Assembly: GCA_965207535.1 (NCBI GenBank)
Contig: CBDBMR010000004.1
Coordinates: 1 to 64,000 of the forward strand
Length of the DNA stretch: 64,000 bases
Source of the DNA: JAJDXO01 sp965207535
GTDB lineage: Bacteria; Pseudomonadota; Alphaproteobacteria; Rhodospirillales; UBA2165
Reading direction: 5' to 3'
Shown: piece after piece, positions 42,929 to 51,421 of the stretch
Numbering within the stretch: the stretch's first letter is position 1
Layout: every line of letters begins with the position of its first letter
Made by a program: the position numbers and the translations under genes
The notes under the pieces: model-generated
What the model was told of the DNA's origin: nothing
What the model saw: only the letters and a program-made list of their open reading frames with translations
Database searches by the model: none

Positions 42929-43960
42929 ATGGGTGAGTACGTTGGCTTTGATGTTTCGAAGGAAGAGACAGCATTTTGCGTGAAGGACGGTGCAGGAGAG
43001 ATTTTGGCGCAAGGCAAGGCGGAGACCGACCCTCGGGCGTTGTTTGAGGTGTTGAAGGAGCATTGTCTGTGTCCGGATCGGATTGTTCTGGAGACCGGGA
43101 CACTGTCGGGCTGGCTGGCACGGAGTCTGGACGAGATGGGGATTGCGGTGGAAGTGATCGATGCCCGCCAGGCCCATGCGGTGATGCGTCTTCAACACAA
43201 CAAGACCGATGCCAAGGACGCCGAGCTTCTGGCGGAGATCGCGCGCACCGGCTTCTGCCGCCCTGTATCGGTGAAGAGCGAGTTGGCCCAGGAGAGTCGG
43301 GTTCTGCTCAAGGCTCGGTCTCACCTGGTGCGCCAGCGCCGCGATACTCACAACACGATCCGGGGTCTTCTTGCCTCGTTGGGGATCCGTTTTCCCAAGG
43401 GCACGAGCAAGCTGCTCCGCGGAGTGCGCGCGCAGCTCGAGGACCGTCCCGAGCTACGCCCGGCGATTGCGCCGTTGCTGTCCTCGCTCACGGCGCTGGA
43501 CAGCACGATTGCGGAGCTGGATGAGGCGGTCGCTGCGCGCGTCAAGGACGATCCGGCCTGCCGCCTGCTGATGACCGTGCCCGGAGTCGGACCGCTCACG
43601 GCGCTGGCCTATGTGAGTACCATCGGCGACGCCGGGCGCTTCGCCCGATCGCGCAGCTTGGGCGCTTATCTCGGGCTGACCTCCAGACGTTGGCAATCGG
43701 GCGAGATGGATTACAGCGGGTGCATCTCCAAGCACGGCGACGCGATGCTGCGCAGCTTATTGTACGAGGCCGCCAACAGCCTGCTTGTGGTGGTGCGCCG
43801 GGCCCATCCGCTCAAGGACTGGGCGCGGCGGATCAAAAAGCGGACCAGCCACAAGAAGGCCTGCGTGGCCCTGGCGCGCAAGCTTGCGGTGATCCTCCAT
43901 CGCATGTTGATCACTGGCGAGCCGTTCCGCTGGCCGGCCCGAGAGATTCAGGCGGCATGA
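42929..43960 (+). CDS. IS110-family transposase, full length
   Basis: 343 residues from ATG 42929 (MGEYVGFDVSKEETAFCVKD); GCAAGGAGAGTGACC precedes it. The N-terminal RuvC-like DEDD domain shows FDVSKE (Asp), VLETGTLSGWLA (Glu) and HNKTDAKDAELLAEIA (Asp, Asp). The C-terminal domain has LMTVPGVGPLTALAYVSTIGD and YLGLTSRRWQSGEMDYSGCISKHGD with the catalytic Ser region. Both catalytic parts are intact, so the element may be active. IS110 recombinases use a bridge/seek RNA from the element's non-coding end to choose targets. Confidence 0.93.
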   Translation: MGEYVGFDVSKEETAFCVKDGAGEILAQGKAETDPRALFEVLKEHCLCPDRIVLETGTLSGWLARSLDEMGIAVEVIDARQAHAVMRLQHNKTDAKDAELLAEIARTGFCRPVSVKSELAQESRVLLKARSHLVRQRRDTHNTIRGLLASLGIRFPKGTSKLLRGVRAQLEDRPELRPAIAPLLSSLTALDSTIAELDEAVAARVKDDPACRLLMTVPGVGPLTALAYVSTIGDAGRFARSRSLGAYLGLTSRRWQSGEMDYSGCISKHGDAMLRSLLYEAANSLLVVVRRAHPLKDWARRIKKRTSHKKACVALARKLAVILHRMLITGEPFRWPAREIQAA

Positions 43961-44260
43961 GTGAGAGAACGGACTGCGTAGACGACGGTAACGAGCACGA
44001 GGAGACAACATAGTTCCGCACGAGCGGAAAGGCGCGTCCCCGCCGGGACGTCGGCCGAGGCCATCCCGTTTTATGTGTTGCAAGGCGGCTCAGGCCGCCA
44101 ACAATGCGTCCTCTGACCCTGGGAGGCCGAAGCCAAAGGGCACCATCATGAAGCAAGCCAGCCAGAGCGCCGGCAAAGACTTCGTAGACAACCCTGTACC
44201 CGGCGGCGGCAAGCCCGGAGGAGTTGACCCGAACGCCGGAATTAGACAACACATTTAGAG
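43961..44260 (+). ncRNA. Candidate bridge/seek RNA region of the IS110 element
   Basis: 300 bp non-coding 3' end of the element. It contains several paired segments such as CGCGTCCCCGCCGGGACGTC and GGCGGCTCAGGCCGCC, as expected for a folded guide RNA. In IS1111-group elements the targeting RNA is encoded downstream of the transposase. The exact RNA limits and guide loops were not determined. Confidence 0.4.
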
Positions 44261-44262
44261 CG

Positions 44263-44495
44263 ATGGGGGTTATGACGTGGTGCGGTCAAGATCGGAAAGA
44301 CCAGTTTACTTCCCCGTGCTAAATTAGCCTGTATCGATTCAGTTAGATTATGGAATGAATCGTGGCGCTGATTCCAGCCAGTTACCTAATAGCAGTCGTT
44401 TCTCTCGGGACATTCGACGACTCGTTTGAACACGTCGGTACGGGGTTTCTGTACGCCCACCCCCTACCCAATAGGCGGAACCGGACAGGCGCGCG
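44263..44495. other. Non-coding gap
   Basis: About 230 bp, AT-rich in the middle (CTAAATTAGCCTGTATCGATTC). No gene, repeat or RNA was recognised. It presumably holds the promoter for the gene at 44496. Confidence 0.3.
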
Positions 44496-44963
44496 GTGAA
44501 ATTCACCCCTGAAATTCTGGTGCCGATGTTTCGGAAGGCCGCAACACTGCGTAACGAAATGCTGGCGGCAGGATTTACCGACAACGGTGGGGCCATTCAC
44601 AGCGCCGAGCGGATACTGGATATCCTGGGCGTCCGCCTCAATTATCCGGTTCTGTCTCATATCAACAACCTTTGCGAATACCCGGACGCGGAATTTTCCG
44701 AGGCGGCCTGGGCCGCCCATGAACGAGGCGAGCAAGTCTTCATTGAACACGTCTCGCCCACGAGAGACTTCACCCGCCATGCGATAAGGCTTCTCGACGA
44801 AGGGGCGAGTGACGAAGAATTCACTGATTATGTCGTTGAACACTACCGGCTGGTCTTACTGACCAAGGAAGAAAGGCAGCGCCTGGATAGGATCAACCGC
44901 TCTCGAATGACGCCGGACCGATTGGGTGAAGCCGGTATCCAGGTTCAGCGGCGAGCCGGCTGA
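44496..44963 (+). CDS. Hypothetical cytoplasmic protein (155 aa)
   Basis: Starts MKFTPEILVPMFRKAATLRN and is largely helical and acidic: AERILDILGVRLNYPVL, EAAWAAHERGEQVFIEHVSP, FTDYVVEHYRLVLLTKEERQRLD. No signal peptide, membrane segment or recognised motif. It stands alone between the IS110 element and the DUF2513 gene. Codon use is coherent over the full length, which supports a real gene. Function unknown. Confidence 0.5.
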   Translation: MKFTPEILVPMFRKAATLRNEMLAAGFTDNGGAIHSAERILDILGVRLNYPVLSHINNLCEYPDAEFSEAAWAAHERGEQVFIEHVSPTRDFTRHAIRLLDEGASDEEFTDYVVEHYRLVLLTKEERQRLDRINRSRMTPDRLGEAGIQVQRRAG

Positions 44964-45173
44964 CGGTTGCAGCAACGCACGATTTTTGTGCGACTACGAA
45001 TAGCGCTCTCGGCTTCGATTGTTGGAAGGGGCAGAAGGCGACAAGTGATGGATATTGAACGTCAGAAATATCGCGAAGAAAACACGCGCTGGCAGGGGGT
45101 TTCATTTGAGGAGATACGCTAAATCCAATTGAGCTAAGCCGAGGCGCTTCAATCTGATTCAAATGCGTTTCAC

Positions 45174-45545
45174 TTAGGACAGACCTATGGCTTCCTTGCC
45201 CAATTCAACCAAACACGCCTTTAGCACATCGAATGCGAGGCCGCCCGTTGTTTCAAGGCATTTCTCCTTTGCCTTCTTCCAAATTGTATCGTTTCGGGCA
45301 GCATCCAAAAAATCATGACCTTCCCATGTCATCCCGTAGATCTCGCACCGCGTGATCCTGTGGGCGCGTCCGTCACCGCTCGGAATGGTAACCCCTTTGA
45401 CCAGCCCATGTTCGATCATGAGTTCTACATGAAGCTTGGTTTCCTCCTCGCTGTGGCCGGTAACATCAAGTTTGATTTCCTTTCCGGGATCGGTCGCTTC
45501 GATCTGCAAAAGGATTCCACGGACAAGGTCCATATTTCGTTTCAT
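45174..45545 (-). CDS. DUF2513 domain protein
   Basis: 123 residues from ATG 45545. MKRNMDLVRGILLQIEATDPG is the typical DUF2513 opening, followed by HVELMIEHGLVKGVTI and EIYGMTWEGHDFLDAARNDTIWKKAKEK, a winged-helix-like pattern (GLTWEGHDFLD is the usual motif). Such proteins are frequent cargo of prophages and integrative elements and may bind DNA. It is transcribed toward the IS110 side, and its start lies 129 bp downstream of the integrase pair on the same strand. The function is unproven. Confidence 0.8.
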   Translation of the reverse strand: MKRNMDLVRGILLQIEATDPGKEIKLDVTGHSEEETKLHVELMIEHGLVKGVTIPSGDGRAHRITRCEIYGMTWEGHDFLDAARNDTIWKKAKEKCLETTGGLAFDVLKACLVELGKEAIGLS

Positions 45546-45673
45546 GCAAACCCCCTGTCGGTCTTCGGCTTTTTGACCCCGAACATCATGATCGCGGTTA
45601 GCGCGGTAGGGGGACAACTTTGCGATGATTCGGCCCAAGGTCAACGGTTTCCCGGATCGACAGGGGGTCTCGA

Positions 45674-46882
45674 TCAAAGCTGGCGGTCCCGGTCCAACCG
45701 AGGAGGTGGGCGGGACGATGTCCGGCCGCATGGGAGGCGCATCGCCTCGGCGATCAAGCTCCCGACCTTCTCCGCCGCCTCGACCAGATGGCCGTCGTCA
45801 AGGTGGGCGTATCCCGCCGTGGTCTCGTACCGCCGGTGACCGAGCAGCTTTCCGACCAGCGCCAGGTTCTCACCCGCCATGACGGCCTGGCTGGCCGCCG
45901 TGTGGCGCAGGTCGTGCAGGCGCAGGCGGCCAAGCCCCGCATCTTCACAGACCGTCCGCCAGCAGTTCGTGAGAACCCAGATTCCCCGGCCTTCGGCATG
46001 GCGCGGAAACAGGAACGCATCCGGGTCGCCAGGACCGGGCAGCACCTCGATGAGCGCCCGCGCGGCCTCGCCGAGCGGCACGGCGCGCGGGCCGGTTTTC
46101 GAATCTTCGAGGTTCAACGCATCCGCGCTGACATTGCGCCAGCGCAGATTCAGAACTTCGCTGCGGCGGCACCCGGTCAGGGCCAGCAGCCGGATCGCAG
46201 CGACGGCCTCGGGCCAGCGGTCCTCATGGGCGTCGAGCGCACGCCCGAGTCGCGTCAGTTCATCGGTATCGAGGAACCGCGCGACCTTCTTCCTCGGGTT
46301 CTTCCGGATACCCAGGCAGGGGTTGGTGTCCCGCTCGCGCATTCCCCACTCCTCGGCCCGGAACATCATCGCGCGCAGGATCTCGAGCGCGCGGTTGGCC
46401 GCGCCGGGTTTGTCCCTGCTCGCCGCGTCGAACCACGCGGCCACGTCCTCCAGACCGATTTGGTCGAGAGGCATCCTGCCGAACGTGGGCAGGATGCGGG
46501 CTTTCAGGTAGATGCGCACGGTCCTGCGCCCGGAGGGCTTCCAGTGCGGATCGCAGCGCCGCAGATACTCGTCTGAAAACTCCCGCAGCGTCGGGGTCTG
46601 CTTGTCTTTCTGGATGTCGTCCGCGGGATTATCGCCCGCGCGGATGCGGGCGAGCATGTCGCGGGCGCGGCGGCGGGCCTCCACGAGCTCCATCTCTCCA
46701 TGCCGGGCGATGACGATGCGGCGGCTCCGCCCCTCGATGCGGGCCTGCACGATCCAGATCTTGCTGCCCGAGGGATGGATGCGAAGGCCGAAGCCGGGCA
46801 AAGCCTTGTCGAACAGGATGGTGTCCTTCGGGCCGGGCCGGCTCGCGCGGGCCAGCTTCGCGGTAAGATCAACCCTTGGCAT
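45674..46882 (-). CDS. Tyrosine recombinase A of a tandem pair
   Basis: 402-residue integrase with the DUF4102-type N-terminus (DKALPGFGLRIHPSGSKIWIVQARI). Catalytic residues: Arg in LTGCRRSEVLNL, HDLRHTAAS (His-x-x-Arg), LGHRRYETTAGYAH with the Tyr nucleophile. It starts MPRVDLTAKLAR at 46882, inside the 3' end of recombinase B (stop at 46869), so translation is coupled. The C-terminal extension after GSLIAEAM is not typical and may be read-through of flanking DNA. It probably mobilises an island together with B. Confidence 0.85.
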   Translation of the reverse strand: MPRVDLTAKLARASRPGPKDTILFDKALPGFGLRIHPSGSKIWIVQARIEGRSRRIVIARHGEMELVEARRRARDMLARIRAGDNPADDIQKDKQTPTLREFSDEYLRRCDPHWKPSGRRTVRIYLKARILPTFGRMPLDQIGLEDVAAWFDAASRDKPGAANRALEILRAMMFRAEEWGMRERDTNPCLGIRKNPRKKVARFLDTDELTRLGRALDAHEDRWPEAVAAIRLLALTGCRRSEVLNLRWRNVSADALNLEDSKTGPRAVPLGEAARALIEVLPGPGDPDAFLFPRHAEGRGIWVLTNCWRTVCEDAGLGRLRLHDLRHTAASQAVMAGENLALVGKLLGHRRYETTAGYAHLDDGHLVEAAEKVGSLIAEAMRLPCGRTSSRPPPRLDRDRQL

Positions 46883-48059
46883 GATCGCACTCTCCCTTGT
46901 TCTTCGCACCGTTTCCGGCCAGGGCCGCATGGATGCGGTTCGATACCCGGTCGGCGGCGTCCGTGACCGACCGGTCCGACAGATGGACGTATCGCTCGGT
47001 CGTCTCGACCAGCGAATGGCCCAGCAGCTTGGCGATGGTCACCATGTCCAGGCCGTTCATGGCCGCGATCGAAGCCCAGCTATGGCGCAAATCGTGCAGC
47101 CGCAGACCGGGCAGTCCGGCCTCGGCGCGGATGCGGTTCCAATGGGACGCGATGTTGTCGATGGGCCGCGTCGGCGGACGGACGGGAAACAGATACGGGC
47201 AATCCTCGCCATAGCGCGGGATGGCGTCGATCACGGCCCGCGCCGCGCTCGACAGCCAGACCGTACGCGGACCCGACTTCGAGTCGGGAAGGAATATCCG
47301 CTTGCCCTTGATCCAGTCCCATTCGAGCGAGGCGATTTCGCCGAAGCGGCAGCCGGTCAGCATCAGCAAACGGATGACGGCGACGGCCTGGGGGCAATAG
47401 AACTCGTCGCGGGTGAGCACGGCGTTAAGCCGGGCCATCTCCTCGGCGTCGAGGAACCGCTCCTTCGGCTCCATCCTGTATCGTTTGGCGTTCTTGCACG
47501 GATTGGAGTTGTGCCGGCGGTATCCCCAAAGCTCGGCCATGCGCATCATCATGGACAGCACCGGCATGGCGCGGTTGGCGACGCCGGGCCGCCCGGCCAT
47601 GGACGCGAACCAGTCCTTGACGTGCTCGGACGCGATGGCGTCCACGGTCAGATGACCGAAGGCGGGCAGGATGTCCTTGCGGACCATGTAGGCGTTGGTC
47701 TCCTGGGTCCGGGGCTTCCAGTGCCGGGCCTGCCGGTCGAGGAATTCCTCCGCGAAGGCATCCATCGGATGCCCCGGCGTCCTGGGGCCGCCGCCGTTCT
47801 TCACCGTTTCGGTGAAGGCGGCAATCAGCCTGCGGGCTTCGGCGCGCGCCTCCGGGACCGTCATGGTCTCGGCATTGCCCACGGTGGCGTAGCGCCTGCG
47901 GCCGCGCAACGTGGTCTCCAGCGTGAAGCTGCGCGCGCCGCTCGGGAAGACACGGAGCCTCAGGCCGGGCACCGCGTCGTCGCGGACGTCGAAGCGCTTG
48001 TCGCGGGGCTTGGCGGCGCGGACGCGCCGGGCGAAGGTGGATTTGGTCTGCTCGCTCAT
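46869..48059 (-). CDS. Tyrosine recombinase B of a tandem pair
   Basis: 396-residue integrase, first gene of the pair. N-terminal arm-binding part: RFDVRDDAVPGLRLRVFPSGARSFTLETTLRG. Catalytic residues: LTGCRFGEIASL (Arg), LHDLRHSWAS (His, Arg), LGHSLVETTERYVHLS (Tyr). It is homologous to recombinase A but clearly diverged. It is preceded by a 990 bp region without a clear gene. Two overlapping integrases suggest cooperative or heteromeric recombination at an unrecognised attachment site. Confidence 0.88.
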   Translation of the reverse strand: MSEQTKSTFARRVRAAKPRDKRFDVRDDAVPGLRLRVFPSGARSFTLETTLRGRRRYATVGNAETMTVPEARAEARRLIAAFTETVKNGGGPRTPGHPMDAFAEEFLDRQARHWKPRTQETNAYMVRKDILPAFGHLTVDAIASEHVKDWFASMAGRPGVANRAMPVLSMMMRMAELWGYRRHNSNPCKNAKRYRMEPKERFLDAEEMARLNAVLTRDEFYCPQAVAVIRLLMLTGCRFGEIASLEWDWIKGKRIFLPDSKSGPRTVWLSSAARAVIDAIPRYGEDCPYLFPVRPPTRPIDNIASHWNRIRAEAGLPGLRLHDLRHSWASIAAMNGLDMVTIAKLLGHSLVETTERYVHLSDRSVTDAADRVSNRIHAALAGNGAKNKGECDHAKG

Positions 48060-49051
48060 GATCGCGGCTCCTCGTTCAGGCCGCGCGGCTGAGCCGTAGG
48101 ACAGGAAGCAGCCGCGGCGGCGTTTCGTCGGGGAAGCCGCGCGGCGGCGCGGGACGGGACGGGCCGTAAAGCCCTGTAATCACCGAACTTTTCGTCCCAA
48201 CAAGGGGTGGCGGGCGCTGGCGGGAAGTGCACCTTCGGTGCGTCAGGTGTGACGAAACAACCGCTCCGCGGTCCAGAAGGCTAAAATCGTGCAGCGATTT
48301 TTGTGGGGGAATCGCCGCCGGCGAGAGCGGCGGCGGCGGTGTCCACACCGGTGCGGATAGAGAGAAGACGGGACCGGAATCGGTGAACGGGATCGGGTGG
48401 TGACGTGGCGGGGCGACGATGCGTCGGCGGCAGCCAGATGGTTGCAGGCGCCGCGGCGGCATCGGCCGGGACGGACGACGGCGATATTGAGCGGATGAGA
48501 TGATGGCCGAACGGCCGATATCTCGCCGCCGCCCGCCCTCGGCTGCCGGCGCCTCTGGCGTCCGGGTCACCGGCATGGAGCCTGGGCGGTGAAAATCGCG
48601 GTCGGCACGCCCGGCACATGGGCCTGGGCCTCGGCCTCGCCGGGTTGTTCGGCCCGGTGCCTGTCGCCGGCGGAGGACCATCGAAAGCGGCATCGCCCCC
48701 ATAATCGCGCTGTTGGCGACAGGACGGCGATACACATGACGGCGGGTGGCGGGCCGACGGCACGTGCCGGAAGCCGCCGCGAGCCCGGCCCCCGGGCACA
48801 TCCTGCCGGAATGGGCCGTCGAGACGCGGGCCGCTAGACGCGCCCCGGAAGAACTGTTCTTCTCGGCGGCCGGTGAAGCGGAGCTGCGATACGGCGCGGC
48901 AATGGGCTGCGCTCGACCGGCCGGGCGCTACGATCACGGTCGGGCAATTCGGCAATCAAGAGCGCGCGCTGGAGTTTGATTAAACCGCCGTTGCTTTCAG
49001 GGGACGAACTCAACTAGGGTACCGGCATCGCAGCCACGGGCGCCAATCGTC
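48060..49051. other. 990 bp structured non-coding region upstream of the integrase pair
   Basis: No convincing gene. It includes the hairpin AAAATCG-TGCAG-CGATTTTT (48281-48301) with a T-tract, GC palindromes (CGCCGCCGGCGAGAGCGGCGGCGG) and several GC-rich inverted segments. Possible contents are the attachment site and the integrase promoter. Nothing here matches a tRNA gene. Confidence 0.35.
48281..48304. terminator. Hairpin with T-tract
   Basis: AAAATCG and CGATTTT pair around TGCAG, followed by TTGTG. It resembles a small intrinsic terminator and could act in either direction. The stem is only 7 bp, so the call is tentative. Confidence 0.35.
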
Positions 49052-49804
49052 ATGAAGATTCTGACCACCGCACTGATCTGCGTCCTGCTCTCCTTCGCGC
49101 CCGCAATCGGTGGCGATGCGGCCGGCGACAAGCTGCGCATCGGCGTGGATCCCGGCTACCCGCCCTTCAGCGGAACCGACGATGCGGGCCGGCTTCAGGG
49201 CTTCGACATCGACATCGCCAAGGCGCTGTGCGCGAAGCTGGAAACGGAATGCGCGTTCGTGCCAACACTGTGGGAGGGGTTGATCCCGGGGCTGCTCGCC
49301 GGGACCTTCGACGCCATCGTCTCCAGCATGTCGATAACCGAAAAGCGCCGGCAACTGGTCGCGTTCACGGACCGCTACTACAGCAATGTCGTCCGCTTCG
49401 TCGCGCGGAAGGGCTCGGGCTTCGATCCGGCCGCGCCGGCGGGACGGGTCATCGGCGCGGCCCGCGCGACCATCGCCTCGGACTGGCTGGAAGCCAACAT
49501 GGAGGAGCTTGCGGAGATCAGGCTATTCGGCGGACAGGGGGCGCTCCGCCGGGCGCTGCTGGAGGGCCGGGTGGACGCTGCGTTCGGCGACGGGCTGGGC
49601 TTCTGGACCTGGCTCCGCAGCCCGGCGGGCGCGGACTTCGCGTTCGCGGGCGAAGGATACCGCCTCGACGAAGGCATCGGCATTGCCGTGCGCAAGGAGG
49701 ACGAGACCCTGCGCGGTCGTCTCAACCGGGCGCTCCGGGACATCCGCCGCGACGGCGCCTACCGCGGGATCAACGCGAAATACTTTCCGTTCGACATTTA
49801 CTGA
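49052..49804 (+). CDS. Periplasmic solute-binding protein, family 3 (amino-acid type)
   Basis: 250 residues with a signal peptide (LTTALICVLLSFAPAIGGDAAG). The family 3 fold is clear: LRIGVDPGYPPFSGTDDAGRLQGFDIDIAKALCAKLETECAF, WEGLIPGLLAGTFDAIVSSMSITEKRRQLVAFTDRYY, and the closing GINAKYFPFDIY. FDIDIAKAL and SMSITEKR are the ligand-pocket signatures for polar amino acids. No permease or ATPase gene is adjacent, so it is an orphan binding protein or works with a transporter elsewhere. A terminator hairpin follows about 100 bp downstream. Confidence 0.9.
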   Translation: MKILTTALICVLLSFAPAIGGDAAGDKLRIGVDPGYPPFSGTDDAGRLQGFDIDIAKALCAKLETECAFVPTLWEGLIPGLLAGTFDAIVSSMSITEKRRQLVAFTDRYYSNVVRFVARKGSGFDPAAPAGRVIGAARATIASDWLEANMEELAEIRLFGGQGALRRALLEGRVDAAFGDGLGFWTWLRSPAGADFAFAGEGYRLDEGIGIAVRKEDETLRGRLNRALRDIRRDGAYRGINAKYFPFDIY

Positions 49805-49909
49805 CCCGCCGGGACGGCTTGATCCGGCGGCCGGCGGCGCGTAGGGTTCCGGGACTGATCAGCCCCTTCCTATCCCCTGGGTTCCTGATTGGTGAACGAA
49901 CCTGCTACC

Positions 49910-49942
49910 GAAGCCGCCCGGGTTTGGCGTCCGGGCGGCTTC
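49910..49942. terminator. GC-rich hairpin after the solute-binding protein gene
   Basis: GAAGCCGCCCGG and CCGGGCGGCTTC are perfectly complementary over 12 bp with a 9-base loop, and CACCTTTTC follows. It is probably the intrinsic terminator of the upstream gene. The same arms recur at 50543-50577. Confidence 0.65.
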
Positions 49943-49966
49943 ACCTTTTCAGGCCGCCGGATCCCC

Positions 49967-50091
49967 TAAGGCACAAAGCGAAGCGACTGCCTTGGACTGC
50001 CGAAAACCGCCTGAAACAGGCAGTCCAGGTCAGTCCCGGTCAAGATTTTTGACCGTTCTTCGCTGAATGCCCGGCTTCAGTTTGTGCCTTA
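49967..50091. repeat. 125 bp MITE-like unit with mini-hairpin-like core
   Basis: Bounded by TAAGGCACAAA and TTTGTGCCTTA. Internally GGACTGCC pairs with GGCAGTCC, and CGGTCAA pairs with TTGACCG, so the unit folds into a multi-stem structure. The left end (GGCACAAAGCGAAGCG then ACTGCC) has the same core as mini-hairpins ME1 and ME4, with only the outer stem altered. Confidence 0.55.
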
Positions 50092-50542
50092 TGTGGCGGC
50101 GGGCGAAGCCGCGCTCAGGACCGGCGGCACGTGCAATCCCCGCTTGCGAGGCCTCGGAGCGCTTTACGGGCAGCGGTGAAGGGCGAGTATGGCAATCGAA
50201 CTCCGGAGATTAGTCGCGGCGCCATAATCCGACCGGGCGGTGATTTGCCGCTCGACCAAACCGCGGTGCTTCAACTCGGCGGCGGCGCGGCAGATGCGCG
50301 TTACCGGCAGCAACACGCCCGGCTCCGGCGGTTGGCGCCTGGGACGCCGGCGGCCCGCCGGTTCCCATGGGGAACACGGGTGAAGCGCGCCGGATGGACC
50401 GGCGGCCGAGTGGAAGGTTCGACGGGTTGCGGTTGGAATTGGAGAAAAGAAGCCCCGCCGCACGAGGGGACTCGGCGGCGGGGCAAGGCAGCGGGCGACT
50501 CCATGTAACCCACTGCCGGTCGGCAGGAACCTAAATCAAGAT

Positions 50543-50577
50543 GAAGCCGCCCGAGGTCGGACAGCCCGGGCGGCTTC
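50543..50577. terminator. GC-rich hairpin, second copy
   Basis: GAAGCCGCCCG and CGGGCGGCTTC are perfect 11 bp arms around a 13-base loop. It matches the arms of the hairpin at 49910-49942 with a different loop. No gene ends nearby on either strand, so its role is unclear; it may be a displaced terminator or a repeat. Confidence 0.5.
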
Positions 50578-50723
50578 ACGGGAGTAGTGGAAGATCGAAG
50601 TTGCGTTCGTTCTTCCATCAACCGGGCCGCTTCTCCACCGGAAAGGACCGTAACCGGAGCGGCCTGGTTGATGACAGGCTATTTGCCCGCGGTCCCCAAC
50701 GCAAACGGAATTGGTCAGGCCTC

Positions 50724-51014
50724 TCATATCTGGATGATCGCCCGGACCGTCCCGAAATCGACGATGGCAAAGTCGCAACGCGGCTGGTTCCGGATCGGCC
50801 GGGCGTTCCGGAAGTAGACGGCGTGTTCATCTTCGCGCCGCTGACCGGGCTCGTGCCAGGCGTTTAGCCGCTCGTTGTCGATGGTGGCAACTGTCTCCGA
50901 GGTTAAAATCACGGAGTCGTTGTCGGTCTGCCGTTCTGCAAGATAGCCAGAGAGCTTTTCGGCGGCGGCGTTGATCCGGTCCCAGTCGGCTTCGGTCAAT
51001 TGGGAAAGGTCCAT
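50724..51014 (-). CDS. Hypothetical protein (96 aa)
   Basis: From ATG 51014 with CAGGGAAAATGGA upstream. The product starts MDLSQLTEADWDRINAAAEKL and continues YLAERQTDNDSVILTSETVATIDNERLNAWHEPG, then DFAIVDFGTVRAIIQI. It looks like a compact alpha/beta protein with no export signal. It lies between the hairpin-rich region and the degenerate second element locus, on the same strand as the recombinase. No family is recognised. Confidence 0.5.
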   Translation of the reverse strand: MDLSQLTEADWDRINAAAEKLSGYLAERQTDNDSVILTSETVATIDNERLNAWHEPGQRREDEHAVYFRNARPIRNQPRCDFAIVDFGTVRAIIQI

Positions 51015-51421
51015 TCCATTTTCCCTGTTTGTAACCGAGCCGGGGCGCACGCTTCGGGCCGGTGTCTTATGGCGCCATGACCTTGGCGTCCGCATTGTTG
51101 CGCCTGGCCCATTGCCGCGCCGTCCCGCGGATGTGGAAAGAGCCTGGGCACGAGGCCCAGGCTCCCTGAAGTAGCCATGTGGTTACCAACCACACCGACA
51201 AAAAGGACGGCATCGACGCCAGCCTCACCGCCTTAATTGTCGAAACATCGAAGCAACCGCAAGGTAAGGAATCGCCTCGATGTCTGACGCCACAACACCG
51301 TTACGGGAGAAACCGTGATGTCGGGCGCCACGATAATCTCCCCCGCGGCCGGGCGCAAGGCGCGCATCCCGGCGGGCGGCGGGACGGCGGCGCAGCACGG
51401 CGAGCCCCCGCCGCGGCGGGG

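Larger units (their letters stand above)
42879..44262 (+). mobile_element. IS110-family element, probably IS1111 group
   Basis: A short 5' region (about 50 bp), one transposase and a 300 bp 3' non-coding region. Exact ends were not determined because IS110 elements lack clear terminal repeats and target duplications. The left boundary must lie at or after the PIN gene stop. The long 3' non-coding end is as in IS1111-group members. Confidence 0.65.
49805..50723. other. Non-coding region with two matching hairpins and a MITE-like unit
   Basis: About 920 bp without a supported gene. It holds the hairpins at 49910-49942 and 50543-50577, which share arms, and the 125 bp inverted-repeat unit at 49967-50091. 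Open frames between 50131 and 50508 have no recognisable content. Confidence 0.45.

Noticed and set aside
45674..48059. Recombinase-in-trio (RIT) element
   Set aside because: Only two recombinases are in tandem here, and their N-termini are of the integrase DUF4102 type, not of RIT recombinases.
46512..48092. 526-codon plus-strand open frame over the integrases
   Set aside because: Antisense to two intact tyrosine recombinases.
50980..51010. TCGGTCAATT sequence resembling a mini-hairpin end
   Set aside because: It lacks the complementary arm and is part of the coding sequence LSQLTEAD of the gene at 50724-51014.
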